Shown one piece after another: positions 24,037-36,700 of a DNA stretch of 64,000 nt. Below the pieces are notes generated by a model. That model saw only the letters and a program-made list of their open reading frames with translations, did no database searches and was not told where the DNA came from. The stretch covers positions 10,510,261-10,574,260 of the forward strand of contig OZ007576.1 in NCBI GenBank assembly GCA_963931925.1, given 5' to 3'. Each line of letters starts with the position of its first letter. Position 1 is the stretch's first letter. Source of the DNA: Onchidella celtica (lineage: Eukaryota; Mollusca; Gastropoda; Systellommatophora; Onchidiidae). Both the position numbers and the translations under genes were made by a program.

Positions 24037-24410
24037 ATAATTTATGCCAGCTTAGGATAAAGACCAATTATATAGTATTGCAAATGAACATTCAAATTCT
24101 TCAGAATTCGGCACTGGATCGTAAATTATATGCAGCAATACATCCAATTTTGGGGAGGCTCAGCCTGATTTCTTACTAGTGTAATAAAGAATCTTAACAG
24201 AACAGAGTTAGAAAATCGAAGTAATGCTCAATGCACGATCCATCAACTGTCAGAGACTCGGTCTTAAATGTTCACTGTGTTCAGAAGCACTGGCACCATA
24301 GATTTCCTGTTGGGCAGATACATAATTATAATGAAAATTATTTGAAAAGATATTAAGTTTCTGTTATGTCACTAGCAGATTGGTCTTTATCCTAAGCTGG
24401 CATAAATTAT
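24037..24410. repeat. Perfect 32-bp inverted repeat upstream of copy B
   Basis: 24037-24068 and 24379-24410 are exact reverse complements (32 of 32), separated by 310 bp. The left arm continues the ancestral upstream sequence (compare AAATAATTTATGCC at 1780), so the right arm is the new, inverted copy. It ends about 87 bp before the start codon of copy B. It could be a MITE or a repair-made inverted duplication. Confidence 0.85.
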
Positions 24411-24496
24411 CTGTTTTTTTTTAATTCTCAATCAAAATCCCAGATTCATGACGTAGAACGGACATATCAATATTCTCAACTGACAGAAAAACAGTC

Positions 24497-24767
24497 ATGC
24501 ATGTTTTCAAGTTAAGGATACAACAGCTTTCAGCAACCCGCCAGTTCATTTTAGCATTAGTCATTACAGTAGTTAAGCCTACAATTGCTGCTATCGACAA
24601 GTGTGAGGTTATTACCTTTAAATTAGTCCAGTCAAATTATGGGATAGAACCAATCGGCACGCCCGAAACAGTGACATCATTGGACCAATGCATGGATGTG
24701 TGTACATCCAAATATAGATCGTGTTATGGCATCATATTTAATTCTGTCACGCGTCTGTGTACACCAG
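24497..24767 (+). CDS. Copy B exon 1: leader and PAN-like segment
   Basis: ATG at 24497 aligns with copy A's start; donor CCAG|GTAAGT. One codon longer than A, in the leader (PTIAAIDK against PTAAIDR). The cysteine positions of copy A are kept. Confidence 0.84.
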
Positions 24768-27700
24768 GTAAGTGATGGTCGTTCACATAAATATAATAGC
24801 CACCTTCATTTTCATTATAGCAAGCTTTTGGCATTTTCTTAATTTAGGGAGAGCGGGCCTACGAAAAGGGTGTCATTACAACGTAAATAACTCAGTAATT
24901 CTTGGCACATAAATTTGGGCACAATGAACAAAATAAAACATTATAAAGTTAATCATGCTCTATTACAGTCAGCCCCCCCCCCCCCACATCAATTCTTGCA
25001 TCTATGACAGTGCCAAGAAATGATCTGTTTACATACCACTTTGATAAGATTTAACAACTCTATACTATGGGGACAGAGTGGTAACAGATTTAAGCATGAG
25101 CAAAGTAAACCACACCTAGCTCTGTAGTCCGCAGAGGGAGCCTCGCAGAATTTCTGATTTTTTTCTTTTTTGGCTTTTAAAATCTTAATTCTTATTTTTT
25201 GCTTAAGGCACAACCTGCATGGGCACAACCTATTACAATAATTCAAGATCATTTCGTTTTCAATATTTTAGAGGGACCAAAGATCCTATTTTGGTATGCA
25301 CTTCTACATAATTATATTTTTGATTCAATTTTATAACAAGGGGCTTCCAAACTTTGATCTTAGGTACTCACTAATTCTAAATCAGGCATTACACGGATTC
25401 CATACTGCTGTGGACTATTCCTTACTACATACATGTATGTAAGTTTAGAAATATGGCCGCGTGAGCACGTTTTGGCTCAAATTCATTATGAAATGGCACA
25501 TTTTACATAAATCAGATCTCCCTCTCTCACCATAATGAACACAGATATGGCAGTTCTTCAATCCAGCCTTAATATAACTTCCCATAAGTTATTGGACAAT
25601 ATTTTGTAAACCATGTTTTTGTGACCAGGATTTCTCCCACATAAAAATAGTTTGACCATAATTAAAAGAACAATCGGCTATTAAGAATGTTGATCAATGT
25701 AATGGTTTCAACACCTCTACAAGCAAAGACATAGACTAAGTGGTCTGGACAATGTCCATATCTACCGTCGTCTTTGAACATTGAAAATGATATACTGGCA
25801 TAAATATTAATTCTATTTTGATCATTTCTCCGTCTAACAGGTTCATTCTTGACTACAAGTGGACGGAAACCCAAGCACCCTGAGGAACGTTTGTTGTCCA
25901 TGGGACATGACTGTGACGAATCACGTGGTTTCTCTGTGGGCACTCTCGGCGATGTGGCCAGCTGTTTCTACATCTCTAACGAAATACGCACCTACTCTAA
26001 AGCTCGCAACATCTGTCAAGGTTGTTCATGTTGTTTGTTGTTGTTATTGTTGTTGTTGTTGTTGTTTGCAAGTTGTCAGTAACTCTGTCAACTTTTCTAT
26101 TCAATGTTCCTACTGTCAACTTTTCTATCCAATGTTGTTACTGGCAACTTTTCTATTCAATGTTCCTACTGTCAACTTCTCTGTTCAGTGTAAGTACAGT
26201 GCTATTGTCAACTCATCTATTCAGTGTTGTTACTGCCAACTTTTCTGTTAAATGTTCTTACTGACAACTTTTCTTTTCAATGTAAGTAAATTTGCTAATG
26301 TCAACTTTTCTATTCAATATTTCTATTGTTCACTTTTCCATTCAGTTTTGCTATCCCCAGTTTCTCTATTCAAGGAGTAGTATTGTTGTTCTTTTTATTA
26401 TCAGTGTTATTATAATTATTATTATTTTTATTTTCTAATTTTAGGGTCTGGCGGTCAACTGTACACCATGAAGATTGAAGAAAAATGGGAAATTTTAGGA
26501 CAAAGAATGACAAAAGACATTTACATAGGAATGAATGATCTGGAGCGGGAAGGCGTTTTCAAGTGGAGTGACGGTACGCCCGTGGAACCTTGGCAATATC
26601 AGTACTTCTACCCAAGTAAGTGATCAGTATACATAGCAAGGGTATGGCTCACACGCACACTGTCAGTACATTTCACCGACTACGAAAAGGGCACTTTTCT
26701 CTTTCGCTTTACGTCAAGTCGTGAGGTAGAGGAAATGGGCGAAGAAGAAAGTGATATGATGCAGGATGAAATGGGGCAAGAAAATCTTATTCCTTCAAAG
26801 TCATTACTAGCTATTATTGCAAGGCTTTGCTTTTCTTATAGAACACCATTCACATTGGAAGGTAATTAGGTCTATACTTCTATCTTCTAGGTACTTCTAG
26901 AAGACATGCCCGGCCTCAAAATAAATGAGAAAATCTTAACAACCTTAGATATACAGACGACGCACTTTTAATAGCAGCATCGGAACAACAACTTCTGAGA
27001 CTTTTGGACGCAGTAGTTATTTAAAGTGCAAAAAATGGGACTGTCTTTCACGTGAAAAAGACAAAATGTATGGTAGTCTCCAAAACAACAATCAACCCCA
27101 AATGTAATCTGGTCAGCAAAAAAAGAGAGCAAATCAAACATGTTACAAAATTCACATATCTAGATCTAGGCTTTTTGATAACATCAGATGGTAGGAGCAT
27201 AAGTGAAATAAGGAAAAGAATAATAATGGCCAAAGATTCATTCAAAAAAATGAGACCAATATTAATGAACAGAAATATATTAAAGACCACTAAAATCAGA
27301 GTCTTGAAAACATAATATGAGTGGTCAGTGCTTTTATACGGACGTGAATGTCGGACAAATGAACAAAGAAAAAGTGAGGAAACTAAAAGCAGCAGAAATG
27401 TGGTTTATTAAAAGAATATTGAGAATATCATGGATGGAGAAAAAATCAAATGAGTCAGTCTTGGAAGTCTCTAATCTGCAAAGATCATTAATTAAAACAA
27501 TAAGACAGAGGCAACTGAAATTTGTAGGGCACATCTGTCGCCTCAGGAGCCTCGAATATCTAACAGTCACGGGGAAGATCGAAGGCAGGAAAAGCAGGCG
27601 TAGACAGAGAAAGACTCAGTAAAAGTCTTATTTCATGGACAATAAATAAACGTCACGACAACAACTCCTTCTTGATGTTGGCTGATGACAGATCCGAGTG

Positions 27701-30700
27701 GAGAGCCATGACTGCCAATGTCTGTTCCAGACAGGGCAACTGATGATGATGATGATGTCTATCACTTTCTGTCTGGTGGCGCACAGAGTTGTCTGTTTTG
27801 TCTCGGTTTTAGTGCAGTGTCAAATGTGAAGTTTGAGAGTTAACTGGGACCAGGGGCGAGGTTTCCTCATAATCAAATAATCAGTGTGTCAAGGTTAATA
27901 CTATAATTGTCGTGCTGGGTCACGACTTGAAAAGACTTGTTTTTTTCACGGTCTCGTTGATTATAACTAGCGTAAATGTCCTTGAACTGTTCTCGTGAAC
28001 AGTTTGTTTTTGTAACACTTTTCTTAGAGATGGAAAGAAAGTGGGGCAAGATAGAATAAATGGATAAGTTAGGAGTGACAGTGCAATTCTCGACCCCGTG
28101 ATTTTGATGAACTCTTACAAGGGAAGAGAAGGGGTGAATAAGGATAGATAGTTTAAGACGCTTAGTCGCGTTCAGAAATTCGTACATAAAACGTAGAAAG
28201 CACGAGGGTTTAGAGATTTTAGTAATGGTTTTGACATTTTAATTTGACCTTGTCTGTTTCTAGTACCAGGCCGTGTCCAACTTCCATGCAGAATCTATTA
28301 ATACTGCGAGCTGAGCTCGAATGGATGCACCAATCAAATCTAGGCATTTGGACGGTAATTTGCAGCTGGCCGCACAGTATAAAAGCGTAGCCATTCCTAT
28401 GTTCATCACTCCATACAGAAAATTCCGTCTGTGCAGGCGTCGGCGTGATTCTGCCAGAAGAATCAGAAGACTGTTATTTTTATGTCTATGTCCATTATAG
28501 GCATTGAGATGAAGCCATATGCTCGATTGTGATTTACCCACTTCTGTTGTCTGCTGCTCCCTGGTTCCTTACCAGGGACCAAGTGTAAGTGTTTGTCTGT
28601 TGATGATTCAACAATGAACGAGGAGCTGAACGTAATTTTTCCAGTAGGACAGGATTGCCGCACATGCTAGAAGTGCTACCCAAGAATGCAAGACAAAGAT
28701 GTATATTAACTTGCAACTAGATCTAGTATGAATGTTTGGCATACACAACTGTGAATTGGAATTGATTTGTCTGGATGAGGCTGGGGATTGCCAGCCCATC
28801 CTAGAGTAGATCTAACTTAACTACGTCAGTTTGTATTGACGAGCTTGATCCATTATAAGCGGTAGGCACAAATAGCTGAGATGACATTGTCGCCAGAGAC
28901 ATTAGTATATTGCTTGATAGATAGTAGGCAGACTATATCTGAGAGATAGATAATTAATACTTAAATTGTGAGTGAGTCAGAATGACCTTAATCTTATAGG
29001 AATCTAGAGGAGACTTCTAGTGACATATCATTGAATTTTCATTTGATGCTGCTGATGTTGTCTTTTTAGTATGTAAGAGATCTAGACAAAATTGTTAGGA
29101 TATTTAAGGTAATTAAATTTGTGGCCCTGCAGGTCTGTTGATAAAAATTATTCAGGTTGTTCTTAGTGTGTGGCATGGTACGAAAGAGTAATTCATAAAT
29201 ATCTCTCGATTTTAAAATGCAGTCATAAAACCAATAACCCATAACACCCACTCTGTAACACTATCACCCAGTACCAGACTCGTAACACTGGAGAGGGACC
29301 CCCTAAAGAACTTAAATAACGCCATGCCATTTACATAAATTATTCTTAAAACCTATTGACAGACTTACCCTTAGATCTATTGCATTTTATTCATTATTTA
29401 GTATTGCACTGTTATAACATTGTGATTTCAGGTCCTTTTTATTTTAGGTTATAGGCAATTTGTATTAATATAACATTTTGGTTCAATTTCATATGGTGAG
29501 CTGATCATCCCATTGACCCGACGACACCGGCGAGGGACACCTTTCACCTTAGAGATCTACCTGAGACAGAAACACATTTTTTTGGGCTTGGAACGAGCTA
29601 TGGATTGAGGACATGACCATCTGAATTCCTCAAAAGAAAGTTAAGTGAACCATCTGTTTGTCAGTCTTGAGGAGGGCGAGGTACTTTCCGCTCTGTGGTT
29701 CCAGGCTTTTTTCCATTTACTATATGTTTAGTTTAAGAGCGGGAGGTTGGTTGGGATCATAGTATAGCATATCTTCTTTGCCATTACGAAGGATATTGGA
29801 GTGCCTTGGTGGCTATTGATAACTCGGGGGGATTTGCTTCACTGTGAATAGTTCTATTAGGGATCCATTATTCGTATAGATTGTGGCGTTTCTTTTGCTT
29901 CCTCACATTTCTTTAGGAAGATGTCTCTCCTGTCTTTTTCTTAAACTTTCTGTAATATAAGTTAGGACTTGTAGGGTCTGTTATCGTTCGTCTTTCTTGT
30001 GAGTCTAACGTCCTGTTTAGTGTATGTTTTTTTTCCTTCCTTATAAACTTTAAACTAGTATACTAACATTGCTATGTTTACAATATATGCCTGAGGTGTT
30101 TCACGTGCTAAAACCACGTTGAATTGTAATCTGGTATTGATATGTGAGAGAGAGAGAGATAATAAATTTTTGGTCACGTGCTAATTTCACGTCGAATATA
30201 GAGAGTATATTTTTGCAGTGGTAACAGAGGACACTGCGTGTTCGCGTTTTTGAGAGTTTTTGCAGTGGTAACAGAGGACACTGCGTGTGCGCGTTTTAAG
30301 AAGAGAGAGATATTTCAAATTTGTCGCGTTGAGAGAGAGATATATTTTTGATTTGTCGCATTGAGAGAGCGATACATTTTTGACAGTGATAACAGAGGAC
30401 ACTGGTTCGTCGCGTTGAGAGAGACATAAATTTTGAGAGTGATCACTCAAGACACTGATTTGTCGCATTGAAGGCGATACATATATATTTTATTGCAGTG
30501 GGAGCAACGGATAGACGGCACTGCCTTATTAGAATTCATATTCAGAGAGAGAGAGATAAAATTTTTGCAGTGGAAGTGACACTGCCTGCAATTTACAGAG
30601 AGAGATAGAACGTTCTTTTCGCGAAGCAGTGCTAACGTAGGACACTGAATTAATATTGAGAGAGAGTAACTGTTATAAATAATATAATTGATACCGCGAT

Positions 30701-33700
30701 ATACCGTAACAGTAGGTAAATACTTACTAATTGTGCACACACTAGCGTGCCAGTGTTTTGATTCTATACGAATCTATACGGGTAACAGATTTTAATACAC
30801 ATTATGGCCGAGTTTCTGAAATACATTGACTCTGCCAAGGCTCTGGGTATACCAGAAGAAGAACGCGCCTCGTGGTGCGAACGACAAGTACAGCAGGACC
30901 GAGACCGTGAGGATCGGGTAGCAGCAAGAGAGAGAGAAAAAGAAGAAAGAGAAAGAGAACGAGAAAAAGAAGCAAGAGAGAGAGAAAAAGAAGAAAGAGA
31001 AAGAGAAAGAGAAAAAGAAAGAGAGAGAGAAAAGGAAAGAGAAAGAGAACGAGAAAAAGAAGCAAGAGAGAGAGAAAAAGAGGCTGTAGAGAGAGAAAAA
31101 AGGGAGCATGAACTCGCAATCAAGAAATTAGAGCGAGAATCGCTTATAGCCCCCACTGCTGCCAGCAATACATATGCTACAAAACCGAAGCTTCCGACGT
31201 TTAATGAAAAACTCGACCGGATCGACGCATATTTGCATCGGTTCGAGCTACACGCTAAATGCGTCGGATGGCAGCAGGCGATGTACAGTTCATGCCTTTC
31301 TAATTTACTAACAGGTAAGGCTCTAGAAGTATTTCATAGCCTCAAAGTAGAGGATGCCAACGACTATGACAAGCTTAAAACAGCACTGCTTAAGCGATTC
31401 CAGCATACCGAGGATGGCTTTTTTCATCAGAGATTTCGCGCATGTAAACCTGAGCCATCTGAAAATTTCTCAACTTATGTGAATCGGCTGAAACATTACT
31501 TAGATCGCTGGATCGAACTCGCGAACGTGACTACCGGAAATTATTTCCAACTTTATGATTTGGTCTTAAAAGACCAAATCTATACGGCATGTCATTCCGA
31601 TTTGGTTGCCCACCTTAAAGAGAGGGCACCGACATCCTCTGAAGAAATCACATCGTGCGCGGAACGTTATGCGTCCGCCCACCCAAATCGTCCTTTGGCA
31701 AAGCCTTCAACTACAGCACCGTGTTATGCCAACGTGGGCAAAGGAGCGCCAACCGGACACGATCGTTCAAGGCCGACTCGTCGTCAGGCCCCAAATCCGC
31801 GCTCTCAATCAGAGCCGCCTTTTTTTAGACAGAGGGATTTTCCGAATCGAAGTAATTTATCCCCGCGTCGAGGATACCAGAGCTATTCTTTTTACGAGCC
31901 TCGTCCATATTATCGTGGCAACTATCCAGGCCAACAATATAACCGGCCTCAGGGACCGCCGCGACGAGTGCATTTTGATAATAATCATGATTATGATAGA
32001 CCGCAGAGTCTTCCTTATCGTGGAAACGATCCTCATCGTATTATGTGTTTTAGGTGTAATAGGGTAGGCCACATACAAAAATTTTGTAACGTTAAAATGG
32101 AAGCGGCGAATGCCTGCTCTGTACAATCTACACCCTATACAGATGTTGGTTATACTAATAAATCTTCATCGCAATCAAAAGCTATTCCAGTCATGTCCGC
32201 CCTACATGAACTGGGTGAATTAACATTTTACCAGGGCCGCGTGAACGCGATTCGCGCTTCTGTTCTACGTGACTCCGGATGCACGACTATCGGCGTTCGG
32301 CAGTCACTAGTCCGTCCAACACAATTTTTGGATAAGGATGTAAATTGTATTACTTTTGGCGGATCTGTAGAGCGATTCCGTCTTGCAGAAGTTTATATTG
32401 ATACACCTTTTCTCACAGGTATTGTTACCGCATGTGTACTGCCTAATCCGGTGGCTGATGTAATCATAGGGAATGTACCTCAAGTAAATAAGTTTCCTAT
32501 CGGTAACTTGAAAATTTAGACTGAGGATGAAAGTGTTGCTTGTGCGACAACACGCCTACAGTCGAGTCGACGAGCAGACAGTGCATTGAGTAACCCTACT
32601 ATTGAAGTGAACATAACGTCTAGTGCATTCCATGATGAGCAACAGTCAGACCCCACATTGAAACATTTGTTTACTAAAGTTGATCCTACAGCGCCGGATA
32701 CCTCTAAGTTTCTTATTAAAGATGACTTATTATATCGTAATTTTCGGAATAAGCGAGAGGCCGTTATGCAACTTGTAGTACCAAGATCTTTTCGTCGCGA
32801 CATTATTCGTCTCGCGCATGACACTTCCTTGGCGGGTCACCAAGGAAAGGCCAGAACTAAGTCTCGAATACTATCGCAATTTTTTTGGCCCAGTATTTAC
32901 GCAGATGTAAACCGGTTCGTATCAACATGTGACGTATGTCAGAGACGTACTCCTAAAGGGAGAGCATCGCGGGCTCCTCTGCAGGAGATGCCTATGGTCT
33001 CCAGACCATTTGAGCGCGTTGCCGTAGATATAGTTGGGCCTCTACACAAGTCAGACAGAGGACATCGCTTTATACTTTCTGTCATTGACTACGCAACCCG
33101 TTGGCCAGAGGCCATTCCACTAAAAGACATTTCAGCCGATCATGTGGCTGAAGCCCTTATTACTATTTTTTCGCGTCTTGGATTTCCGGTTGAAATTTTA
33201 TCGGACAGAGGTCCACAGTTTACCTCTGAGCTTTTTAAGAAAGTCTTGGAATTGGTAGGGATTAAACAAAGATTGACATCTCCATACCACCCACAGTCTA
33301 ATGACTGCTGTGAACGGTGGAATGCTACCATGAAAACTATGCTTGCGCGAGTTTCGGCCGACAAGCCGAGTGATTGGGATCGACAACTCCCCGCTATTCT
33401 CTTTGCATACCGAGAACTACCGAACGCATCGACGGGTTTTTCCCCCTTCGAATTATTGTATGGTCGCAAGCCGCGTGGGCCAATGGCCATACTCCGTGAT
33501 TTATTCGCCGGATCAGTCACCGACGATAACGATACGCGGTCTGCATATCAATATGTTGTAGACTTGCGCCATCGAATTCTTAACGCATGTCAGCTCGCAC
33601 AAAAATCTTCAGCTGCGCATGCGAGTCTTTATAAACTATATCGTGATCAAGGTAGCCGATTGCGAACCTTGGCCGTCGGAGACCAAACTCTTGTTCTCCT

Positions 33701-36700
33701 TCCGGAGACGAAAAATAAACTCCTTCTTACATGGAAGGGACCTTTTAAAGTCCTAAAGAGACTTTCTCGAGTAAATTATCTTATCAAGATTCGGGGACAG
33801 GACAAAGTCTTCCATATAAATATGTTAAAGCAGTACCTGTCCGACGATGATAATCGTCAGAATAATCGCCGAAATGTGGTTGCTCAGGCCAATGCGGCCT
33901 TAGTTTCAGTTGACGATGATGATCCTATTAAGATAGAGCATTCAATCCCCGCACTTCAATCTTCTGAAAATACGTCGGATGTACATATAAATCCAGATCT
34001 ATCTGAATCGCAAAGACAAGATATAAGAGATTTGCTTAACGAGTTTACTACGGTCTTTACTGATCTACCAGGTAATACTTCTTTGGTACAGCATGTTATA
34101 AGGTTAAAGACGGATATACCCGTCTTTGTTAAACCATACCCGCGTCCGCTGCACGCACATGAGACTATAATAACCGAGGTACGTAACATGTTTCACCTGG
34201 GAGTGATAGAGCGATCGACGAGCCCATATAACTCACCCATCGTCTTAGTGAAAAAAAAAGATGATACAGTGCGTTTTTGTATTGACTATCGTAAACTTAA
34301 TGAGGTTACGATATATGACGCTGAACCGATTCCCAACCAGCAGAATCTTTTTGCGCAGTTAGCGAGGGCAACGATTTTTTCTAAAATTGATCTTTCCAAA
34401 GGCTATTGGCAAATTCCGCTTGATGAGAATAGCAAGCAATATACCGCTTTTCAGACCCCGTTGGGTCTTATGCAGTGGCGCTATATGCCTTTCGGATTAG
34501 TTACAGCCCCTGCCACTTTCGCGCGTATGATGACAATATTGCTCCAGAGTATGGATTCCGTGTTGTCGTATTTTGACGACATTTGTATTTATGAAACCAA
34601 TTGGTCGGGCCACCTCGCAGCCCTACGACAAGTTTTTATTGCTCTTCGTCGAGCTGGCCTTACGGCGAAACCCAGTAAAGTGTTTTTAGGATATAATGAA
34701 ATTAATTTTCTGGGCCATACAATTGCCCACGGCGTTCAGACCCCTGATGACAAGAAGATAACTACCATCTTAAAGCTCCAACCCCATCGAACTAAGAAAG
34801 AAGTTCGTAGTTTATTGGGCTTTCTTAACTATTATAGGAAGTTCATTCCAAATTTTTCTTCGCTTACAGCTCCGTTGTCGGACCTCACAAGAAAGAATTT
34901 TCCTAATAAAGTGAAATGGACAACCGAATGTGCTGATACACTTCGTACCGTTCAACGATTGTTTTCCACTTCCCCCATTCTCATACTTCCAGATATAAAC
35001 CAAATATTTATTGTCCGCACTGATGCGTCGGACAAGGGATTAGGAGCTGTGTTATTACAGGAACGAGACGATACCTTGCGGCCATGTCTATACGCCAGCC
35101 GCAAGTTGCTAGATAGGGAATGCCGCTATGCAATTATCGAGCGAGAGTGCCTCGCTATCATTTTTGCTGTAAACGCATTTTCGCGATATCTACTCATGTC
35201 CGAGTTTATAATTGAAACGGACCATCGTCCGTTGTTATTCTTGAAGGCTAACAGGGCTAAAAATGCTCGATTAACGAGGTGGAGTCTTGCACTCCAGGAA
35301 TACCGGTTTGGTATCCGGGCTATCCCTGGCGGTGACAATTCCCAAGCTGATGTTTTGTCACGTCTAATTTAGTTTCCTATTAAAGAGTGTTGTGTCTTGT
35401 ATTGGGGTTGGATAGTACTTTTCCCCCTCAATTCTAGACGGTGGATGGATTCACATTTATCTTGTTCATTACTTTATGAACCAGTTTTACAATCCTTTTT
35501 TGTGAATATCCTCTTTCCACCAGCGTCATTCCGGACTGTGACCTGAACTTCTGACAAACCTGACGCCCTTGTCAGCGGGTCAATGAGATGGAGACATGGC
35601 AAACCAAGCTACCAGAGCTACTGCTGCCATTGGATACCACAGTATTTTAATTAACAATATATTGTTTGTGAATGTGTATATAAGCAGCAATTATGTGTGT
35701 TGACGAGATAATTATGAGCCTATTCCTTCAGTAAGGCCTGATTGTTTGATAGTAGTTATACTTTAATTCAGCAGTATACAGTGATATACTCATTGTTATT
35801 ATAAATGTTCGTGAGAAATTTGATTGTGTGCAGTAACAATGTTTCGATAGACTAGATTCTATAGAACGTGGCATCAATAATTGTATGCTTTTTGTCCATC
35901 CAATATGCACGTTCTTAGTTAAATTTTTTTTGTTCTCAAGCTTAGGGCTCGCTTTTCTACCGTAGTATTTAAACCCCCACCACAATAACTTTGTGGTTTC
36001 TTGGATCCTATCGTGTAAATTTTTCTTAAAATTTCCACTGGGGTGGGGGATGTCAAGGTTAATACTATAATTGTCGTGCTGGGTCACGACTTGAAAAGAC
36101 TTGTTTTTTTCACGGTCTCGTTGATTATAACTAGCGTAAATGTCCTTGAACTGTTCTCGTGAACAGTTTGTTTTTGTAACACTTTTCTTAGAGATGGAAA
36201 GAAAGTGGGGCAAGATAGAATAAATGGATAAGTTAGGAGTGACAGTGCAATTCTCGACCCCGTGATTTTGATGAACTCTTACAAGGGAAGAGAAGGGGTG
36301 AATAAGGATAGATAGTTTAAGACGCTTAGTCGCGTTCAGAAATTCGTACATAAAACGTAGAAAGCACGAGGGTTTAGAGATTTTAGTAATGGTTTTGACA
36401 TTTTAATTTGACCTTGTCTGTTTCTAGTACCAGGCCGTGACCAACTTCCATGCAGAATCTATTAATACTGCGAGCTGAGCTCGAATGGATGCACCAATCA
36501 AATCTAGGCATTTGGACGGTAATTTGCAGCTGGCCGCACAGTATAAAAGCGTAGCCATTCCTATGTTCATCACTCCATACAGAAAATTCCGTCTGTGCAG
36601 GCGTCGGCGTGATTCTGCCAGAAGAATCAGAAGACTGTTATTTTTATGTCTATGTCCATTATAGGCATTGAGATGAAGCCATATGCTCGATTGTGATTTA

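Noticed and set aside
30950..31100. Simple (GA)n repeat interrupting gag
   Set aside because: It is low complexity, but it keeps frame and encodes the charged coiled coil common at the N-terminus of such Gag proteins, so it is part of the CDS.
35728..36351. 207-residue - strand ORF across the 3' LTR
   Set aside because: The first half is repeated at the 5' LTR (27873-28187), it is antisense to the element, and it shows no domain.
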